A DNA stretch of 64,000 nucleotides from CAVTWH01 sp963738365 (GCA_963738365.1 CAVTWH010000006.1:620001-684000); one strand, 5' to 3'; positions 44,177-55,206 are shown, counted from the stretch's first letter. Notes: a model not told the origin generated them from the letters alone. Program-made: numbers and translations.

Positions 44177-45202
44177 ATGGTGGTCGGGCGGCGCACAGTC
44201 GATGTGGAACAGACGCTGATCCGGTTCCCGCTGCTGGCGGGTGCCCGGGGGGTGTGGCGCCCGCTGGCCGGCGGCCTGTCGCACCACGTCTACCTGGTGG
44301 AGCTGGCCGGCGGGCCCGCCGGGGAGGGGTCCGCCGGCCCACCGCGCAGGTACGTGCTGCGGGTGCTGGACCCGGCGGTGTGCGCCGTCGGGCTGGGCAT
44401 CGAGTGCGCCCACGAGGTGGCCAACACCCGGCTGGCCGCGGGCATCGGCCCGGCCGTGCTCGGCGTCCTCGACGACATCCCGGCGGTGCTGCTGGAATAC
44501 ATTCCCGGGCAGACCTTGTCGGCGGCGGACATTCCCAGCCGGCTGGCTGCCGTGGCGGCCGCCTGCCGCCGGCTGCACGCCGGGCCGCACTTCGTCACCG
44601 GCTTCGACATCCGCACCAAGCGCACCGAACTGCTGGCGCTGTGCCAGCGGCACGGGCTGCCGCTGCCGGACGGGTACCGGGACGCCGACGACGCGCTGGC
44701 CGCCATCGGTACCACCCTGTGCCGGCGCCCATTGCCGGTGCTGCCCTGCCACAACGACCTGCTCGCGGAGAACTTCATCGAGCAGCCGGACGGCACCCTG
44801 CGGATCGTGGACTACCAGCTCTCCGGGGACAACGACCCGACCTTCGAGCTGGGTGACATCGCCGCCGAGGCGGACCTCGACCCGGACCAGACACAGGTCC
44901 TGGCGAACGCCTACTTCGGCGGGGAGGCCAGTGCCGGGCTGCTGGCCCGGACCCGGCTGCAGGCGATCCTGGCCAACGCCACCTGGGCGCTGTGGTTCGT
45001 CGTCTACGACGCCCTGCTGCGCCCCGCCGGGGGCTCCTTCGACTACCGGGCCGAAGCCGACGACAAGTGGCGCCAGGCGCGCCGCGACCTGGCCGCCGCC
45101 GATTTCGGTGGGCTGCTGGCCGCGGCCGCCGGGCAGCGTACCGCCCCGGCCAGCGCACACCGTGTCACCCGCGATCCCTTCGATGCAAAGGAAGCGCCAT
45201 GA
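44177..45202 (+). CDS. Choline/ethanolamine kinase-like phosphotransferase
   Basis: A 341-residue APH/choline-kinase-fold protein. The catalytic loop CHNDLLAENFI (H-N-D-x4-N, Brenner motif) and the metal-binding D in IVDYQLSGDNDPTFELGD are intact; the N-terminal lobe has GGLSHHVYLVEL and YVLRVLDP. This pattern is close to choline/ethanolamine kinases (LicA type) rather than to antibiotic kinases. ATG 44177 follows GAGAAAGCGGTGGG; earlier in-frame starts would place the N terminus in the operator region. Its stop overlaps the permease start by four bases, so amine uptake and phosphorylation may be linked. Confidence 0.8.
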   Translation: MVVGRRTVDVEQTLIRFPLLAGARGVWRPLAGGLSHHVYLVELAGGPAGEGSAGPPRRYVLRVLDPAVCAVGLGIECAHEVANTRLAAGIGPAVLGVLDDIPAVLLEYIPGQTLSAADIPSRLAAVAAACRRLHAGPHFVTGFDIRTKRTELLALCQRHGLPLPDGYRDADDALAAIGTTLCRRPLPVLPCHNDLLAENFIEQPDGTLRIVDYQLSGDNDPTFELGDIAAEADLDPDQTQVLANAYFGGEASAGLLARTRLQAILANATWALWFVVYDALLRPAGGSFDYRAEADDKWRQARRDLAAADFGGLLAAAAGQRTAPASAHRVTRDPFDAKEAP

Positions 45203-46770
45203 CCGCACCCGCGCAACTGGACGCAGATTCGGAGCGCCTGGCCGAACTCGGCTACAAGCAGGAACTGCGCCGGGGTTGGAGCGGCTTCTCCAACTTCGCC
45301 ATCTCGTTCTCCATCATCTCGATCCTGGCCGGCTGCTTCACCACCTTCGGCCAGGCCTGGATGAACGGCGGCCCGGTCGCCATCTCCTGGGGCTGGCCGA
45401 TCATCTCCGCCTTCATCCTGATCATCGGCTTCTGCATGTCGGAGCTGGTGTCGGCGTACCCGACGGCCGGCGGCATCTACTGGTGGGCGGCCACCCTGGG
45501 CCGGCCGGTGCACGGCTGGTTCACCGGCTGGTTCAACCTGATCGGCCTGGTGGCGGTCACCGCGTCGGTGGACTACGGCTGCGCCACGTTCCTCAACCTG
45601 TCGCTGCACGCGCTGTTCGAGGGCTGGGCCGGGACGCTACAAGCAGGCGTTCCTGCTCTTCGTGATCATCCTGGTGCTGCACGCGCTGATCAACATCTTC
45701 GGCACCGAAGATCATCGACCTGCTGCAGAACGTCTCGGTCTGGTGGCACGTGTTCGGCGCGGCCGCCGTGGTGCTCATCCTGGTGTTCGTCCCCGACCAC
45801 CACCAGGCGCTTCAGTTCGTGTTCACCGAGCGGATCAACAACCACGGCTTCTTCGGCGGCCACAGCGGCGGTGCCGGCTTCTGGTTCTACGTGCTGCCGC
45901 TGGGCTTCCTGCTGACCCAGTACACGATCACCGGCTTCGACGCCTGCGCGCACGTCTCCGAGGAGACCAGTGGCGCCTCGATGTCGGCGGCCAAGGGGCT
46001 GTGGCGGTCCATCTTCTACTCGGCCATCGGCGGCTGGATCCTGCTGCTGGCCTTCCTCTTCGCGGCCAAGGACCCGGCCCAGGTGACCGCCGGTTACGGC
46101 TCGGTGGGCACGCTGCTGGGCGCGGCGCTGTCCAGCGGCTTCTTCAAGGCGGTCATCCTGATCTCCACGATCGGCCAGTTCTTCTGCGGGATGAGCTGCG
46201 TGACCAGCATGTCCCGGATGACGTACGCGTTCAGCCGGGACGGCGCGGTGCCCGGCTGGCGGCTGTGGACCCGGCTGGACCGCAACGGCACCCCGGTCAA
46301 CGCCGTATCATCGGCTGCCTGGCCGGCCTGCTGCTGACCCTGCCGGCGCTCTACCAGAACGAACGGCGCTCCGCTCGCCTTCTACGCCGTGGTGTCGGTC
46401 GCGGTGATCGGGCTCTACCTGGCCTTCCTCATCCCGATCGCGCTGCGGCTGCGGAGGGCGACCCGTTCAGCCCGGGCCCGTGGACGCTGGGCCGCAAGTA
46501 CAAGGTGCTGGGCTGGATCGCGGTCGTCGAGATCGTGGTGATGTCGATCTACTTCGTCCTGCCGCTCGTACCGGCAGGGCGTCCCCGGCACGACGACTTC
46601 AGCTGGACGCGCGGTCAACTACGCGCCGATCGCGGTGGGCGTCATGCTGATCGGGGTGGCGCTCTGGTGGTACGCTGTCGGCCCGGCACTGGTTCACCGG
46701 CCCGCGCCGTACCGTCGACCTGCCGCCCGGGTTGGCCACGGCGGACGCCCCGGCGGAAGTTCTGGACTGA
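45199..46770 (+). pseudogene. APC-superfamily amino acid/amine permease, multiply frameshifted
   Basis: Read across frames this is a full-length APC permease of about 520 residues, with roughly twelve hydrophobic segments (FSNFAISFSIISILAGCFTTF, GWPIISAFILIIGFCMSELVSAYPTAG, YTITGFDACAHVSEETSGAS, and so on). Breaks are visible near 45633 (+1), 45706 (an extra G in ACCGAAGATC), 46305 (one base missing), 46365, 46453 (G missing in AGGGCGACC), 46580, 46610 and 46685. In each case the correct protein resumes in another frame. The neighbours are intact, so a run of assembly errors is more likely than decay, but a true pseudogene cannot be excluded. Its relatives transport choline, ethanolamine, GABA or amino acids. 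Confidence 0.75.
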
Positions 46771-46796
46771 CACCCGGCCAGGGACCGGTGACGATG

Positions 46797-46820
46797 CCCG
46801 CGGTGCGCGTGCACCGCGGG
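46797..46820 (+). terminator. Hairpin between the permease and FadR-type genes
   Basis: CCCGCGGTGC-GCGT-GCACCGCGGG is a perfect 10-bp stem with a 4-base loop, 27 bases after the permease stop and 26 before the regulator start. It may be a terminator or attenuator. Confidence 0.6.
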
Positions 46821-46846
46821 CCGACCGCACAATCAGGGGGTACGCG

Positions 46847-47860
46847 ATGGCGGGCACGCTGGCACACCGGGCTGACCCGGCACCGGCCCGCCTGGACGCG
46901 CTGGCCGGCGTCTGGCGCCCGGTACGCGGCGGCAACGCCTTCGAGATCACCGTGTCCCGGCTGGCCCAGGCCATCCGGCTGGGCATGGTCCGGACCGGTG
47001 AACGGCTGCCGCCCGAGCGCGAACTGGCCGAGAAGCTGCACGTCTCCCGGGTGACCCTGCGGGAGGCCATCCGGGCGCTGCGGGAGGCCGGCTTCCTGGA
47101 GTCCCGACGCGGCCGGACCGGCGGCACCTTCGTCCTCAGCCCCGACACCCCGGCCCCGACCCCGCGTCTGGACCCGACCCCGCTCACGGCCCCGGGCATG
47201 GACCCGACACTGCTCACGACCCCGGGCATGGACCCCACCGCGCTCACGGCCCCGGGCATGGACCCGCTTCCGGCCCGGGGCGGAGCCCCGGCCCAGGCCC
47301 GGGGCGGAGTCCCGGGCCTGGCCCTGCATACGGCCTCGGCCGTGGCCCCGTCCCCGGCCCCGGTCTCGGCGCCGGGCCGCGTGGCGCGGCGCGGTCTGGG
47401 CGAGGCGCTGGCGGCGGTGCCGGACGCTGCCGCGCTGGCCCAGCAGATGGGCGACACGCTGCACGACGCGCTGGACTTCCGGCGGGTCCTGGAGCCGGGG
47501 GCGGCGGCCCTGGCGGCCGGGCGGACGCTCGCCGCCGCGCAGCGCCAGGCGCTGGTCGGGGCGCTCGCGGCGGCCCGCGACCGGGGCACCGCCCGGCGGG
47601 TCAACGACTCCCGGCTGCACCTGGCGATCGCGGCGGCCAGCGGCAGCCCGTCGCTGGCCGCGGCCGTGGCCGACGTGCAGTTGACGCTGGACCGGCTGCT
47701 GTCGGCCATCCCGGTGATCCGCCGCAACCTGGACCACTCCGACGCCCAGCACGACCGGGTGGTGGGCGCGATCCTGCACGGTGACGCCGACGCGGCGCGG
47801 ACCGCGATGGAGGAGCACTGCGACGGTACCGCCGCGCTGCTGCGCGGCCTGTTGGGCTGA
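46847..47860 (+). CDS. FadR-subfamily GntR transcriptional regulator
   Basis: A 337-residue regulator. The winged helix (about 30-100) reads ITVSRLAQAIRLGMVRTGERLPPERELAEKLHVSRVTLREAIRAL with the wing SRRGRTGGTFVL. The C-terminal FCD domain (about 200-335) supplies metal/effector ligands (FRRVLEPGAAALAA, NDSRLHLAIAAAS, DAQHDRVVGAIL). Between them is an unusual linker of about 90 residues with four T-A-P-G-M-D-P-type repeats, so it is longer than the usual 240 residues. It is the candidate regulator of this island through the 44071-44083 site. Confidence 0.9.
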   Translation: MAGTLAHRADPAPARLDALAGVWRPVRGGNAFEITVSRLAQAIRLGMVRTGERLPPERELAEKLHVSRVTLREAIRALREAGFLESRRGRTGGTFVLSPDTPAPTPRLDPTPLTAPGMDPTLLTTPGMDPTALTAPGMDPLPARGGAPAQARGGVPGLALHTASAVAPSPAPVSAPGRVARRGLGEALAAVPDAAALAQQMGDTLHDALDFRRVLEPGAAALAAGRTLAAAQRQALVGALAAARDRGTARRVNDSRLHLAIAAASGSPSLAAAVADVQLTLDRLLSAIPVIRRNLDHSDAQHDRVVGAILHGDADAARTAMEEHCDGTAALLRGLLG

Positions 47861-47872
47861 GCCGCGCTGCGA

Positions 47873-47901
47873 TTGACGAAGCAATGGATCAAGAGTAGAC
47901 C
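47873..47901 (+). promoter_or_regulatory. Sigma-70-like promoter for the glnA4-like operon
   Basis: TTGACG (47873-47878), 17-base spacer, TAGACC (47896-47901), about 30 bases before the start codon and in a locally AT-rich patch. GGGAGG precedes the ATG at 47930. Confidence 0.5.
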
Positions 47902-47929
47902 TTAGGAACCCGGCCCCGGGAGGTACCCG

Positions 47930-49309
47930 ATGGACGCACCGCTCGGCCTGTTGACCCTGCGTGACGAGATCACCAACGGGCGGCTGGACACCGTCGTGGT
48001 GGCCGTCACCGATATGCAGGGCCGGCTGCAGGGCAAGCGCTTCCACGCCCCGTTCTTCCTCGACCAGGTGCTCGAACACGGTACCGAGGGGTGCAACTAC
48101 CTGCTCGCCGTCGACGTCGAGATGAACACTGTCGACGGGTACGCGATGTCCTCCTGGGCCAGCGGCTACGGCGACTTCGCCATGGTTCCCGACCTGGCCA
48201 CCCTGCGCCGGGTGCCGTGGCAGCCCGGCACCGCGCTGGTGCTGGCCGACCTGGCCGCCCTCGACGGCACCCCGGTGGCCGCCTCCCCGCGGCAGATCCT
48301 GCGCGCCCAGCTCGACGCCCTGGCCGCCGACGGGTTGACCGCCTACGCCGGTACCGAACTGGAGTTCATCCTCTACAAGGACTCCTACGAGCACGCCTGG
48401 CAGCGCGGCTACCGCGAACTCACCCCGGCCAACCAGTACAACGTCGACTACTCGCTGCTCGGCACCGCCCGGGTGGAGCCGCTGCTGCGCCGTATCCGCA
48501 ACGAGATGGCCGGCGCCGGGCTGGTCCCGGAGAGCGCCAAGGGCGAGTGCAACCTGGGCCAGCACGAGGTGGCGTTCCGCTACGCCGAGGCGCTGCGCTG
48601 CGCCGACCAGCACGCCGTCTACAAGAACGGGGCCAAGGAGATCGCCGCCCAGGAGGGTATGGCGCTGACCTTCATGGCCAAGCCCAACGCCCGGGAGGGC
48701 AACTCCTGCCACATCCACTTCTCGCTGCGCCGCCCGGCCGGCCCCCGCCCCGGCGGCGCCCCGGAGGAGTACGCGATGGCCGGCGAGCACGGGCTGTCCA
48801 CCCTGGGCGAACGGGCACTGGCCGGGATCCTGGCCACCATGCGGGAGTTCACCCTGCTCTACGCGCCGAACATCAACTCGTACAAGCGTTACCAGCCCGG
48901 CTCGTTCGCACCCACCGCGATCCGCTGGGGCCGCGACAACCGCACCTGCGCGCTGCGCCTGGTCGGCCACGGCGGCCCGGCAACCCGGGTGGAGAACCGG
49001 GTCCCCGGCGGTGACGTCAACCCCTACCTCGGCATCGCCGCCCTGGTGGCCGGCGCCCGCTACGGCCTGGAGCACGAGCTGGAGCTGGAGCCGGCGGTCG
49101 AGGGCAACGCCTACACCGACGCCGACGCGGCGCGCGTACCCGGCACGCTGCGCGAGGCGTTGGCCCTGTGGGAGGGCTCGGCGACGGCCCGGGCGGCGTT
49201 CGGTGACGCCGTGGTCGAGCACTACGCCAACGCCGCGCGGGTGGAACTGGCCGCCTTCGACGCGGCCGTCACCGACTGGGAGCTGATGCGTGGCTTCGAA
49301 AGGCTGTAA
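47930..49309 (+). CDS. glnA4: Glutamine synthetase-like gamma-glutamyl ligase (GlnA4 type)
   Basis: A 459-residue type I glutamine-synthetase-fold enzyme. Conserved elements: GTELEFILY, GECNLGQHEVAFRY, NSCHIHFSL, RWGRDNRTCALRLVG and ENRVPGGDVNPYLGIAAL. Several glutamine-synthetase ammonium-site features are altered, as in PuuA, GlnA3 and GlnA4, which glutamylate polyamines or ethanolamine instead of making glutamine. The neighbours (aldehyde dehydrogenase, SDR, gamma-glutamyl hydrolase) match the M. tuberculosis glnA4 region (Rv2857c-Rv2860c, from memory). An ethanolamine role would fit the kinase and the permease; this is inference. Confidence 0.82.
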   Translation: MDAPLGLLTLRDEITNGRLDTVVVAVTDMQGRLQGKRFHAPFFLDQVLEHGTEGCNYLLAVDVEMNTVDGYAMSSWASGYGDFAMVPDLATLRRVPWQPGTALVLADLAALDGTPVAASPRQILRAQLDALAADGLTAYAGTELEFILYKDSYEHAWQRGYRELTPANQYNVDYSLLGTARVEPLLRRIRNEMAGAGLVPESAKGECNLGQHEVAFRYAEALRCADQHAVYKNGAKEIAAQEGMALTFMAKPNAREGNSCHIHFSLRRPAGPRPGGAPEEYAMAGEHGLSTLGERALAGILATMREFTLLYAPNINSYKRYQPGSFAPTAIRWGRDNRTCALRLVGHGGPATRVENRVPGGDVNPYLGIAALVAGARYGLEHELELEPAVEGNAYTDADAARVPGTLREALALWEGSATARAAFGDAVVEHYANAARVELAAFDAAVTDWELMRGFERL

Positions 49310-49327
49310 TCCGAGGGGCTGGAATCC

Positions 49328-50683
49328 GTGCAGGTGATCAACCCGGCCACCGAGGAGGTTCTGGGTAGCGTCCCCGGGCTGGACGTCGACGCGGTGGACG
49401 CCGCCATCGGGCGGGCCGGCGGCGGCGTTCGAGCAGTGGCGGCAGGTCTCCCCGGGCGACCGGGCCCGGCTGCTGCGCCGCTTCGCCGCCGTGGTGGACG
49501 CCCACGTCGAGGAGCTGGCCTGGCTGGAGGTCCGCAACTCGGGGCACACCATCGGCAACGCCCGCTGGGAGGCCGGCAACGTCCGGGACGTGCTGGACTA
49601 CTACGCGGGCGCGCCGGAGCGGCTGTCCGGCCGGCAGATCCCGGTGCCGGGCGGGCTGGACGTGACCTTCCACGAGCCGCTCGGCGTGGTCGGGGTGATC
49701 GTGCCGTGGAACTTCCCGATGCCGATCGCCGGCGTGGGGCTTCGGCCCGGCGCTGGCGGCCGGCAACACCGTGGTGCTCAAGCCGGCCGAGCTGACCCCG
49801 CTGACCGCGCTGCGCCTGGCCGAGCTGGCCCTGGAAGCCGGCCTGCCGGAGGGCGTGTTCACGGTTGTCCCGGGCCGGGGCAGCGTGGTGGGGCAGCGCT
49901 TCGTCACCCATCCGGCGGTACGCAAGGTGTGCTTCACCGGCTCCACCGAGGTCGGCCGGCAGATCATGGCCGGCTGCGCGGCCCAGGTGAAGCGGGTGAC
50001 CCTGGAGTTGGGCGGCAAGAGCGCCAACATCGTCTTCGCCGACGCCGACCTGGCCAAGGCGGCCGCCGCCGCGCCGGGCGGCGTCTTCGACAACGCCGGC
50101 CAGGACTGCTGCGCGCGCTCCCGGATCCTGGTGCAGGCCAGCGTGTACGACGAGTTCCTGGCGCTGCTGGAGCCGGCGGTGCGCGCGTTCCGCTGCGAGG
50201 ACCCGGCGCTGGAGACGGCGCAGATGGGGCCGCTGATCAGCGCCGCACAGCGAGATGTGGTCGACGTCCTATGTGGACGGTGCCGAGGTGGCGTTCCGGG
50301 GCTCCGCGCCGGACGGCGCGGGTTTCTGGTACCCCCCGACGGTTCTGCTGGCCCGGGACGGCACCGAGCCGCACTGGCGGGAGGAGGTCTTCGGCCCGGT
50401 CGTCTCGGTGGCCGCGTTCACCGACGAGGCCGACGCCGTCGCGCAGGCCAACGCCACCGAGTACGGTCTGTCCGGCTCGATGTGGACCCGCGACGTCGGC
50501 CGGGCGATCCGGGTGGCCCGGGCGGTGCAGACCGGCACGCTGAGCGTCAACTCGCACTCCTCGGTGCGCTACTGGACCCCGTTCGGCGGGATGAAACAGT
50601 CCGGGCTCGGGCGGGAGCTGGGCCCGGACGCGCCACTGGCGTTCACCGAGACCAAGAACATATTCCTGAGCACGGAGGACTGA
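49328..50683 (+). pseudogene. Aldehyde dehydrogenase, three frameshifts
   Basis: Read across the breaks, this is a normal NAD(P)-dependent aldehyde dehydrogenase of about 450 residues: VIVPWNFPMPIAG, NTVVLKPAELTPLTALR, FTGSTEVGRQIM, LELGGKSANIVF (catalytic Glu) and NAGQDCCARSRI (catalytic Cys), ending FGGMKQSGLGRELGPDAPLAFTETKNI. Frame changes occur near 49418-49425 (GCGGGCCGGCGGCGG), 49737 (an extra G in GGCGTGGGGCTTC) and 50262. It is typed here as a pseudogene because it cannot be translated as it stands, but sequencing error is likelier. It would oxidise the gamma-glutamyl aldehyde made after deamination. GTG 49328 is 18 bases after the glnA4 stop. Confidence 0.8.
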
Positions 50684-51451
50684 GTGGCGCAACGACTGGA
50701 CGGCCGGGTGGCCGTCATCACCGGCGCCGGCAGCGGGATCGGGCTGGCCACCGCGCACCGGTTCGCCGCCGAGGGCGCCTTCGTGGTCGCCGCCGACGTC
50801 GACGCCGACGCCGGTGCGCGGGCCGCGCGGGAGGTGGGCGGCGAGGCGGTGTGCCTGGACGTCACCGACGAGGCGGCGGTGCGCGACCTGTTCGACGGGG
50901 TGGTGGCCCGGCACGGGCGGCTGGACGTGGCGTTCAACAACGCCGGCATCTCCCCGCCCGACGACGACTCGATCCTGGACACCGGCCTGGCCGCCTGGGA
51001 GCGGGTCCAGCGGGTCAACCTGACCAGCGTGTACCTGTGCTGCAAGTACTCCATCCCGCACATGCTGGCGGCCGGCCGGGGCTCGGTCATCAACACCGCC
51101 AGCTTCGTCGCGCTGATGGGCGCCGCCACCTCGCAGATCTCCTACACCGCCAGCAAGGGCGGCGTCCTGGCGATGACCCGGGAGCTGGGCGTGCAGTTCG
51201 CCCGCCAGGGGGTCCGGGTGAACGCCCTGTGCCCGGGGCCGGTGAACACCCCGCTGCTGGCGGAGCTGTTCGCCAAGGACCCGGAGCGGGCCGCCCGGCG
51301 GCTGGTGCACGTGCCGATGGGCCGGTTCGCCGAGCCCGCCGAGATCGCCGCCGCGGTGGCCTTCCTGGCCAGCGACGACTCCTCGTTCATGACCGCGAAC
51401 ACATTCGTGGTGGACGGTGGCATCAGCGGTGCCTACGTGACGCCGCTGTGA
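50684..51451 (+). CDS. Short-chain dehydrogenase/reductase
   Basis: A 255-residue classical SDR: cofactor motif TGAGSGIG (14-21), D in VVAADVD favouring NAD(H), NNAG, and the catalytic Ser/Tyr/Lys set with SYTASKGG near 153-158. It starts directly after the aldehyde dehydrogenase stop and overlaps the next gene by four bases. It probably oxidises the alcohol or amine-derived intermediate in the same pathway; the substrate is not known. Confidence 0.9.
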   Translation: MAQRLDGRVAVITGAGSGIGLATAHRFAAEGAFVVAADVDADAGARAAREVGGEAVCLDVTDEAAVRDLFDGVVARHGRLDVAFNNAGISPPDDDSILDTGLAAWERVQRVNLTSVYLCCKYSIPHMLAAGRGSVINTASFVALMGAATSQISYTASKGGVLAMTRELGVQFARQGVRVNALCPGPVNTPLLAELFAKDPERAARRLVHVPMGRFAEPAEIAAAVAFLASDDSSFMTANTFVVDGGISGAYVTPL

Positions 51452-52130
51452 GCCGCCCCGTCATCGGCGTCACCTGCTACGTCGAGCCGGCCAGCTGGGC
51501 GGCCTGGCGGGACGTGCCGGCCGCCCTGCTGCCCCAGCGGTACGTGATCGCGCTGCGCGCGGCCGGTGCCCGCGCCGTCCTGCTGCCCCCGGACGATGCG
51601 GACGCCGACGTGCTGGACCGGCTGGACGGGCTGCTGCTGGCCGGCGGCGCCGACCTGGGCCCGGAAACTTACGCGGCCACCCCGCACCCGACCACCGTCT
51701 CCCGGCCCGACCGGGACGCCGGCGAGCTGGTGCTGGCCCGCGCGGCGGTCCAACGTGACCTGCCGGTACTCGGCGTGTGCCGGGGCGCGCAGCTGCTCGC
51801 GGTGGCCGCCGGTGGGGCACTGCACCAGCACCTGCCGGAGCTGGTCGGGCACGCCGGGCACCAGAGCGAGCCGGGCGTCTACACCCCCCGGGAGGTGGCC
51901 ACCGCCCGGGGCAGCCGTCTGGCGGATATCGTCGGTGACCGGGCGGCCATAGCCTGCTACCACCATCAGGCGGTGGCGGAGCCGGGGCGGCTCACGGTCA
52001 CCGCGTGGGCGGATGACGGTGTGGTCGAGGCGGTCGAGGATCCGGACCGCCGGTTCGTGGTGGGGGTCCAGTGGCATCCGGAGGTGGGCGACGACCCGCG
52101 CCTGTTCGAGGCGCTGATCGCCGCCGCCTG

Positions 52131-52134
<4 letters not shown>
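51448..52134 (+). CDS. Class I glutamine amidotransferase-like gamma-glutamyl hydrolase (PuuD-like)
   Basis: A 228-residue peptidase C26-type hydrolase. The nucleophile is in VLGVCRGAQLLAV (Cys near 111), and the His/Glu pair is in GVQWHPEV near 209. Such enzymes release glutamate from gamma-glutamyl products, as PuuD does in putrescine use. GTG 51448 overlaps the SDR stop. The order glnA4, aldehyde dehydrogenase, SDR, hydrolase makes a coherent operon. It is convergent with a GH1 gene, overlapping it by four bases. Confidence 0.87.
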
Positions 52135-53528
<1,394 letters not shown>

Positions 53529-53592
53529 CGGTGCTCCTCGTGGCAGGTCCGCGGCGCGCGCCGGGGGTCGGGATCCGCGTGCTGGCCGCGGC

Positions 53593-53620
53593 GTGGGCTC
53601 AGCCGGACGGAGGAGCCCAC
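53593..53620. promoter_or_regulatory. Inverted repeat upstream of the GH1 gene
   Basis: GTGGGCTC-N12-GAGCCCAC, 65-92 bases upstream of the GH1 start in the GH1/ROK divergent region. It could be a sugar-regulator operator or a leader hairpin. Confidence 0.4.
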
Positions 53621-53633
53621 CTCAGGTAAGGGG

Positions 53634-53667
53634 TTAAATTGAGTATTGAATTATGCCTTGGATTAAA
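53634..53667. promoter_or_regulatory. AT-rich divergent promoter patch between GH1 and ROK genes
   Basis: 26 of 34 bases are A or T in an otherwise very GC-rich region, bounded by TTAAA and ATTAAA. CATAAT on the minus strand suits a -10 box for the GH1 gene. It is a likely site of RNA polymerase and ROK-protein binding. Confidence 0.5.
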
Positions 53668-53744
53668 CGCGGACGCCTATCCTGGCGTCAAGCTTGATCC
53701 GGTACCGCCGGTCCAGGCCCATCCGACGCACAGTTAGGTCCACA

Positions 53745-54995
53745 GTGGAATCGGTTCGCACCACCGCCCGGGACATCCGTCGAGGCAATCGCGCGACGGT
53801 CCTCACCAAGCTGTTCTTCGACGGGCCGCTGAGCCGCCTGGAGCTCAGCCAGGCCACCGGCCTGTCCACCGCGACCGTCAGCAACGTCACCGGCGAGCTG
53901 GTCGAGGAGCAGCTCATCGTGGAGGCCGGCCAGGTCGAGTCGGACGGCGGCCGCCCCCGGGTACTGCTGCGCGTCGACCCCGGCTACGCCAGCATCATCG
54001 GCATCGACGTCGGCGAGACCGGGGTCAAGGTGGAGCTGTTCGACCTGGCCATGCAGCGCAAGGCGGCGGTGGACCAGCCGCTGCCCACGGCCCGCCCGGA
54101 GCCGGCCGCGGTGGCCGCCCAGGTGGCCGCCGGCATCCGCGAAGTGGTGCTGCAGTCCGGCGTCGAGGAGGCCGGCGTGCTCGGCGTCGGGGTCGGCGTC
54201 CCGGGCACCGTCGAGCAGGGCGCCTCCGCCGTCGTGCACGCCCCGACCATCGGCTGGGCGGGCGTACGCCTGGAGGAGCAGCTGCGCAAGCGCGGTATCG
54301 TGCTGCCGCTGTTCATCGAGAACGGTGCCAAGACGCAGGGCCAGGCGGAGATGTGGTTCGGTGCCGGCCGGCGCGCCCGGCACGCCGTCATCGTGCTGGT
54401 CGGCTCCGGCGTGGGCGCCTCGGTCATCACCGACGGCGGCACCTACCGGGGGGTGAGCAGCAGCGCCGGCGAATGGGGCCACACCACCATCGTCTACGGC
54501 GGCCGCCCCTGCCGGTGCGGCTCCCGGGGCTGCCTGGAAGCCTACGTCGGCGGCGAGGGCATCATCGACCGGTACCACCAGCTGCGCGGCGCCAAGCCGC
54601 TGCCGGAGTCGGGCGAGGCCAACCAGCTGCAGGCGATCTTCGCGGCCGCCGAGCGCTCCAAGGCCGCCGCCCATCTCATCGAGGAGACCGTCGGCTACCT
54701 GGGCGCCGGCATCGCCAACCTGATCAACCTGTTCAACCCGGAGCGGGTGGTGCTGGGCGGCTGGACCGGCCTGGCGCTGGGCGGCTGGCTGCCGGAGATC
54801 CGCGAGGCGGCGCGCAGCCACGCGCTCGCCCACCCGTTCAGCCAGACCACCATCGAGCTGTGCGAACTGGGCCCGGACGCGGTCGCCTTCGGCGCCGCCA
54901 CGCTGCCGGTCGCCGACCTGCTCGGCCGCGGCGCAGACCCCCGCGTCCAGCGCCCCACCATGCGCCCCGTCTCCCGCGCCCAGGAAGTCGCCTGA
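53745..54995 (+). CDS. ROK family transcriptional regulator
   Basis: A 416-residue ROK repressor. The N-terminal winged helix (TKLFFDGPLSRLELSQATGLSTATVSNVT, about 20-70) precedes a sugar-kinase-like domain (IIGIDVGETGVKVELFD; GVGVPGTVEQ) with the ROK zinc-binding cysteines in CRCGSRGCLEAYVG. Such proteins sense glucose-type sugars. It is divergent from one GH1 gene and convergent with another, so control of beta-glucoside use is likely. GTG 53745 is preferred, with AGG 11 bases upstream; the last codons lie in the 57-bp repeat array. Confidence 0.9.
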   Translation: MESVRTTARDIRRGNRATVLTKLFFDGPLSRLELSQATGLSTATVSNVTGELVEEQLIVEAGQVESDGGRPRVLLRVDPGYASIIGIDVGETGVKVELFDLAMQRKAAVDQPLPTARPEPAAVAAQVAAGIREVVLQSGVEEAGVLGVGVGVPGTVEQGASAVVHAPTIGWAGVRLEEQLRKRGIVLPLFIENGAKTQGQAEMWFGAGRRARHAVIVLVGSGVGASVITDGGTYRGVSSSAGEWGHTTIVYGGRPCRCGSRGCLEAYVGGEGIIDRYHQLRGAKPLPESGEANQLQAIFAAAERSKAAAHLIEETVGYLGAGIANLINLFNPERVVLGGWTGLALGGWLPEIREAARSHALAHPFSQTTIELCELGPDAVAFGAATLPVADLLGRGADPRVQRPTMRPVSRAQEVA

Positions 54996-55178
54996 GCGCA
55001 GCCGGAGCCGGTTTGTGGCGGAGGTGAGCACAGGCCCCGGGATATCGCCTGAGCGTAGCCGGAGCCGGTTTGTGGCGGAGGTGAGCACAGGCCCCGGGAT
55101 ATCGCCTGAGCGCAGCCGGAGCCGGTTTGTGGCGGAGGTGAGCACAGGCCCGGGTGTACCGCCTGAGCGCAGCCGGAG
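54989..55178. repeat. 57-bp tandem repeat spanning the ROK stop codon
   Basis: The unit starting CGCCTGAGCG recurs at 54989, 55046, 55103 and 55160: three full copies and a partial fourth. The first copy contains the ROK stop codon. Copies differ by only one or two bases until the third, which diverges at its end. 57 is a multiple of three, so the minus strand has nineteen-codon repeats as well. Confidence 0.92.
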
Positions 55179-55206
55179 GCTGGCCGTTCGTCCCCGTGCC
55201 GGCATC

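Noticed and set aside
45199..46770. True degenerated permease pseudogene
   Set aside because: Kept only as a label: every break resumes exact family sequence within a few bases, and neighbouring conserved genes carry similar one-base shifts, so assembly error is favoured.
54989..55178. Possible CRISPR array
   Set aside because: Copies are contiguous, with no spacers, and no cas genes are nearby.
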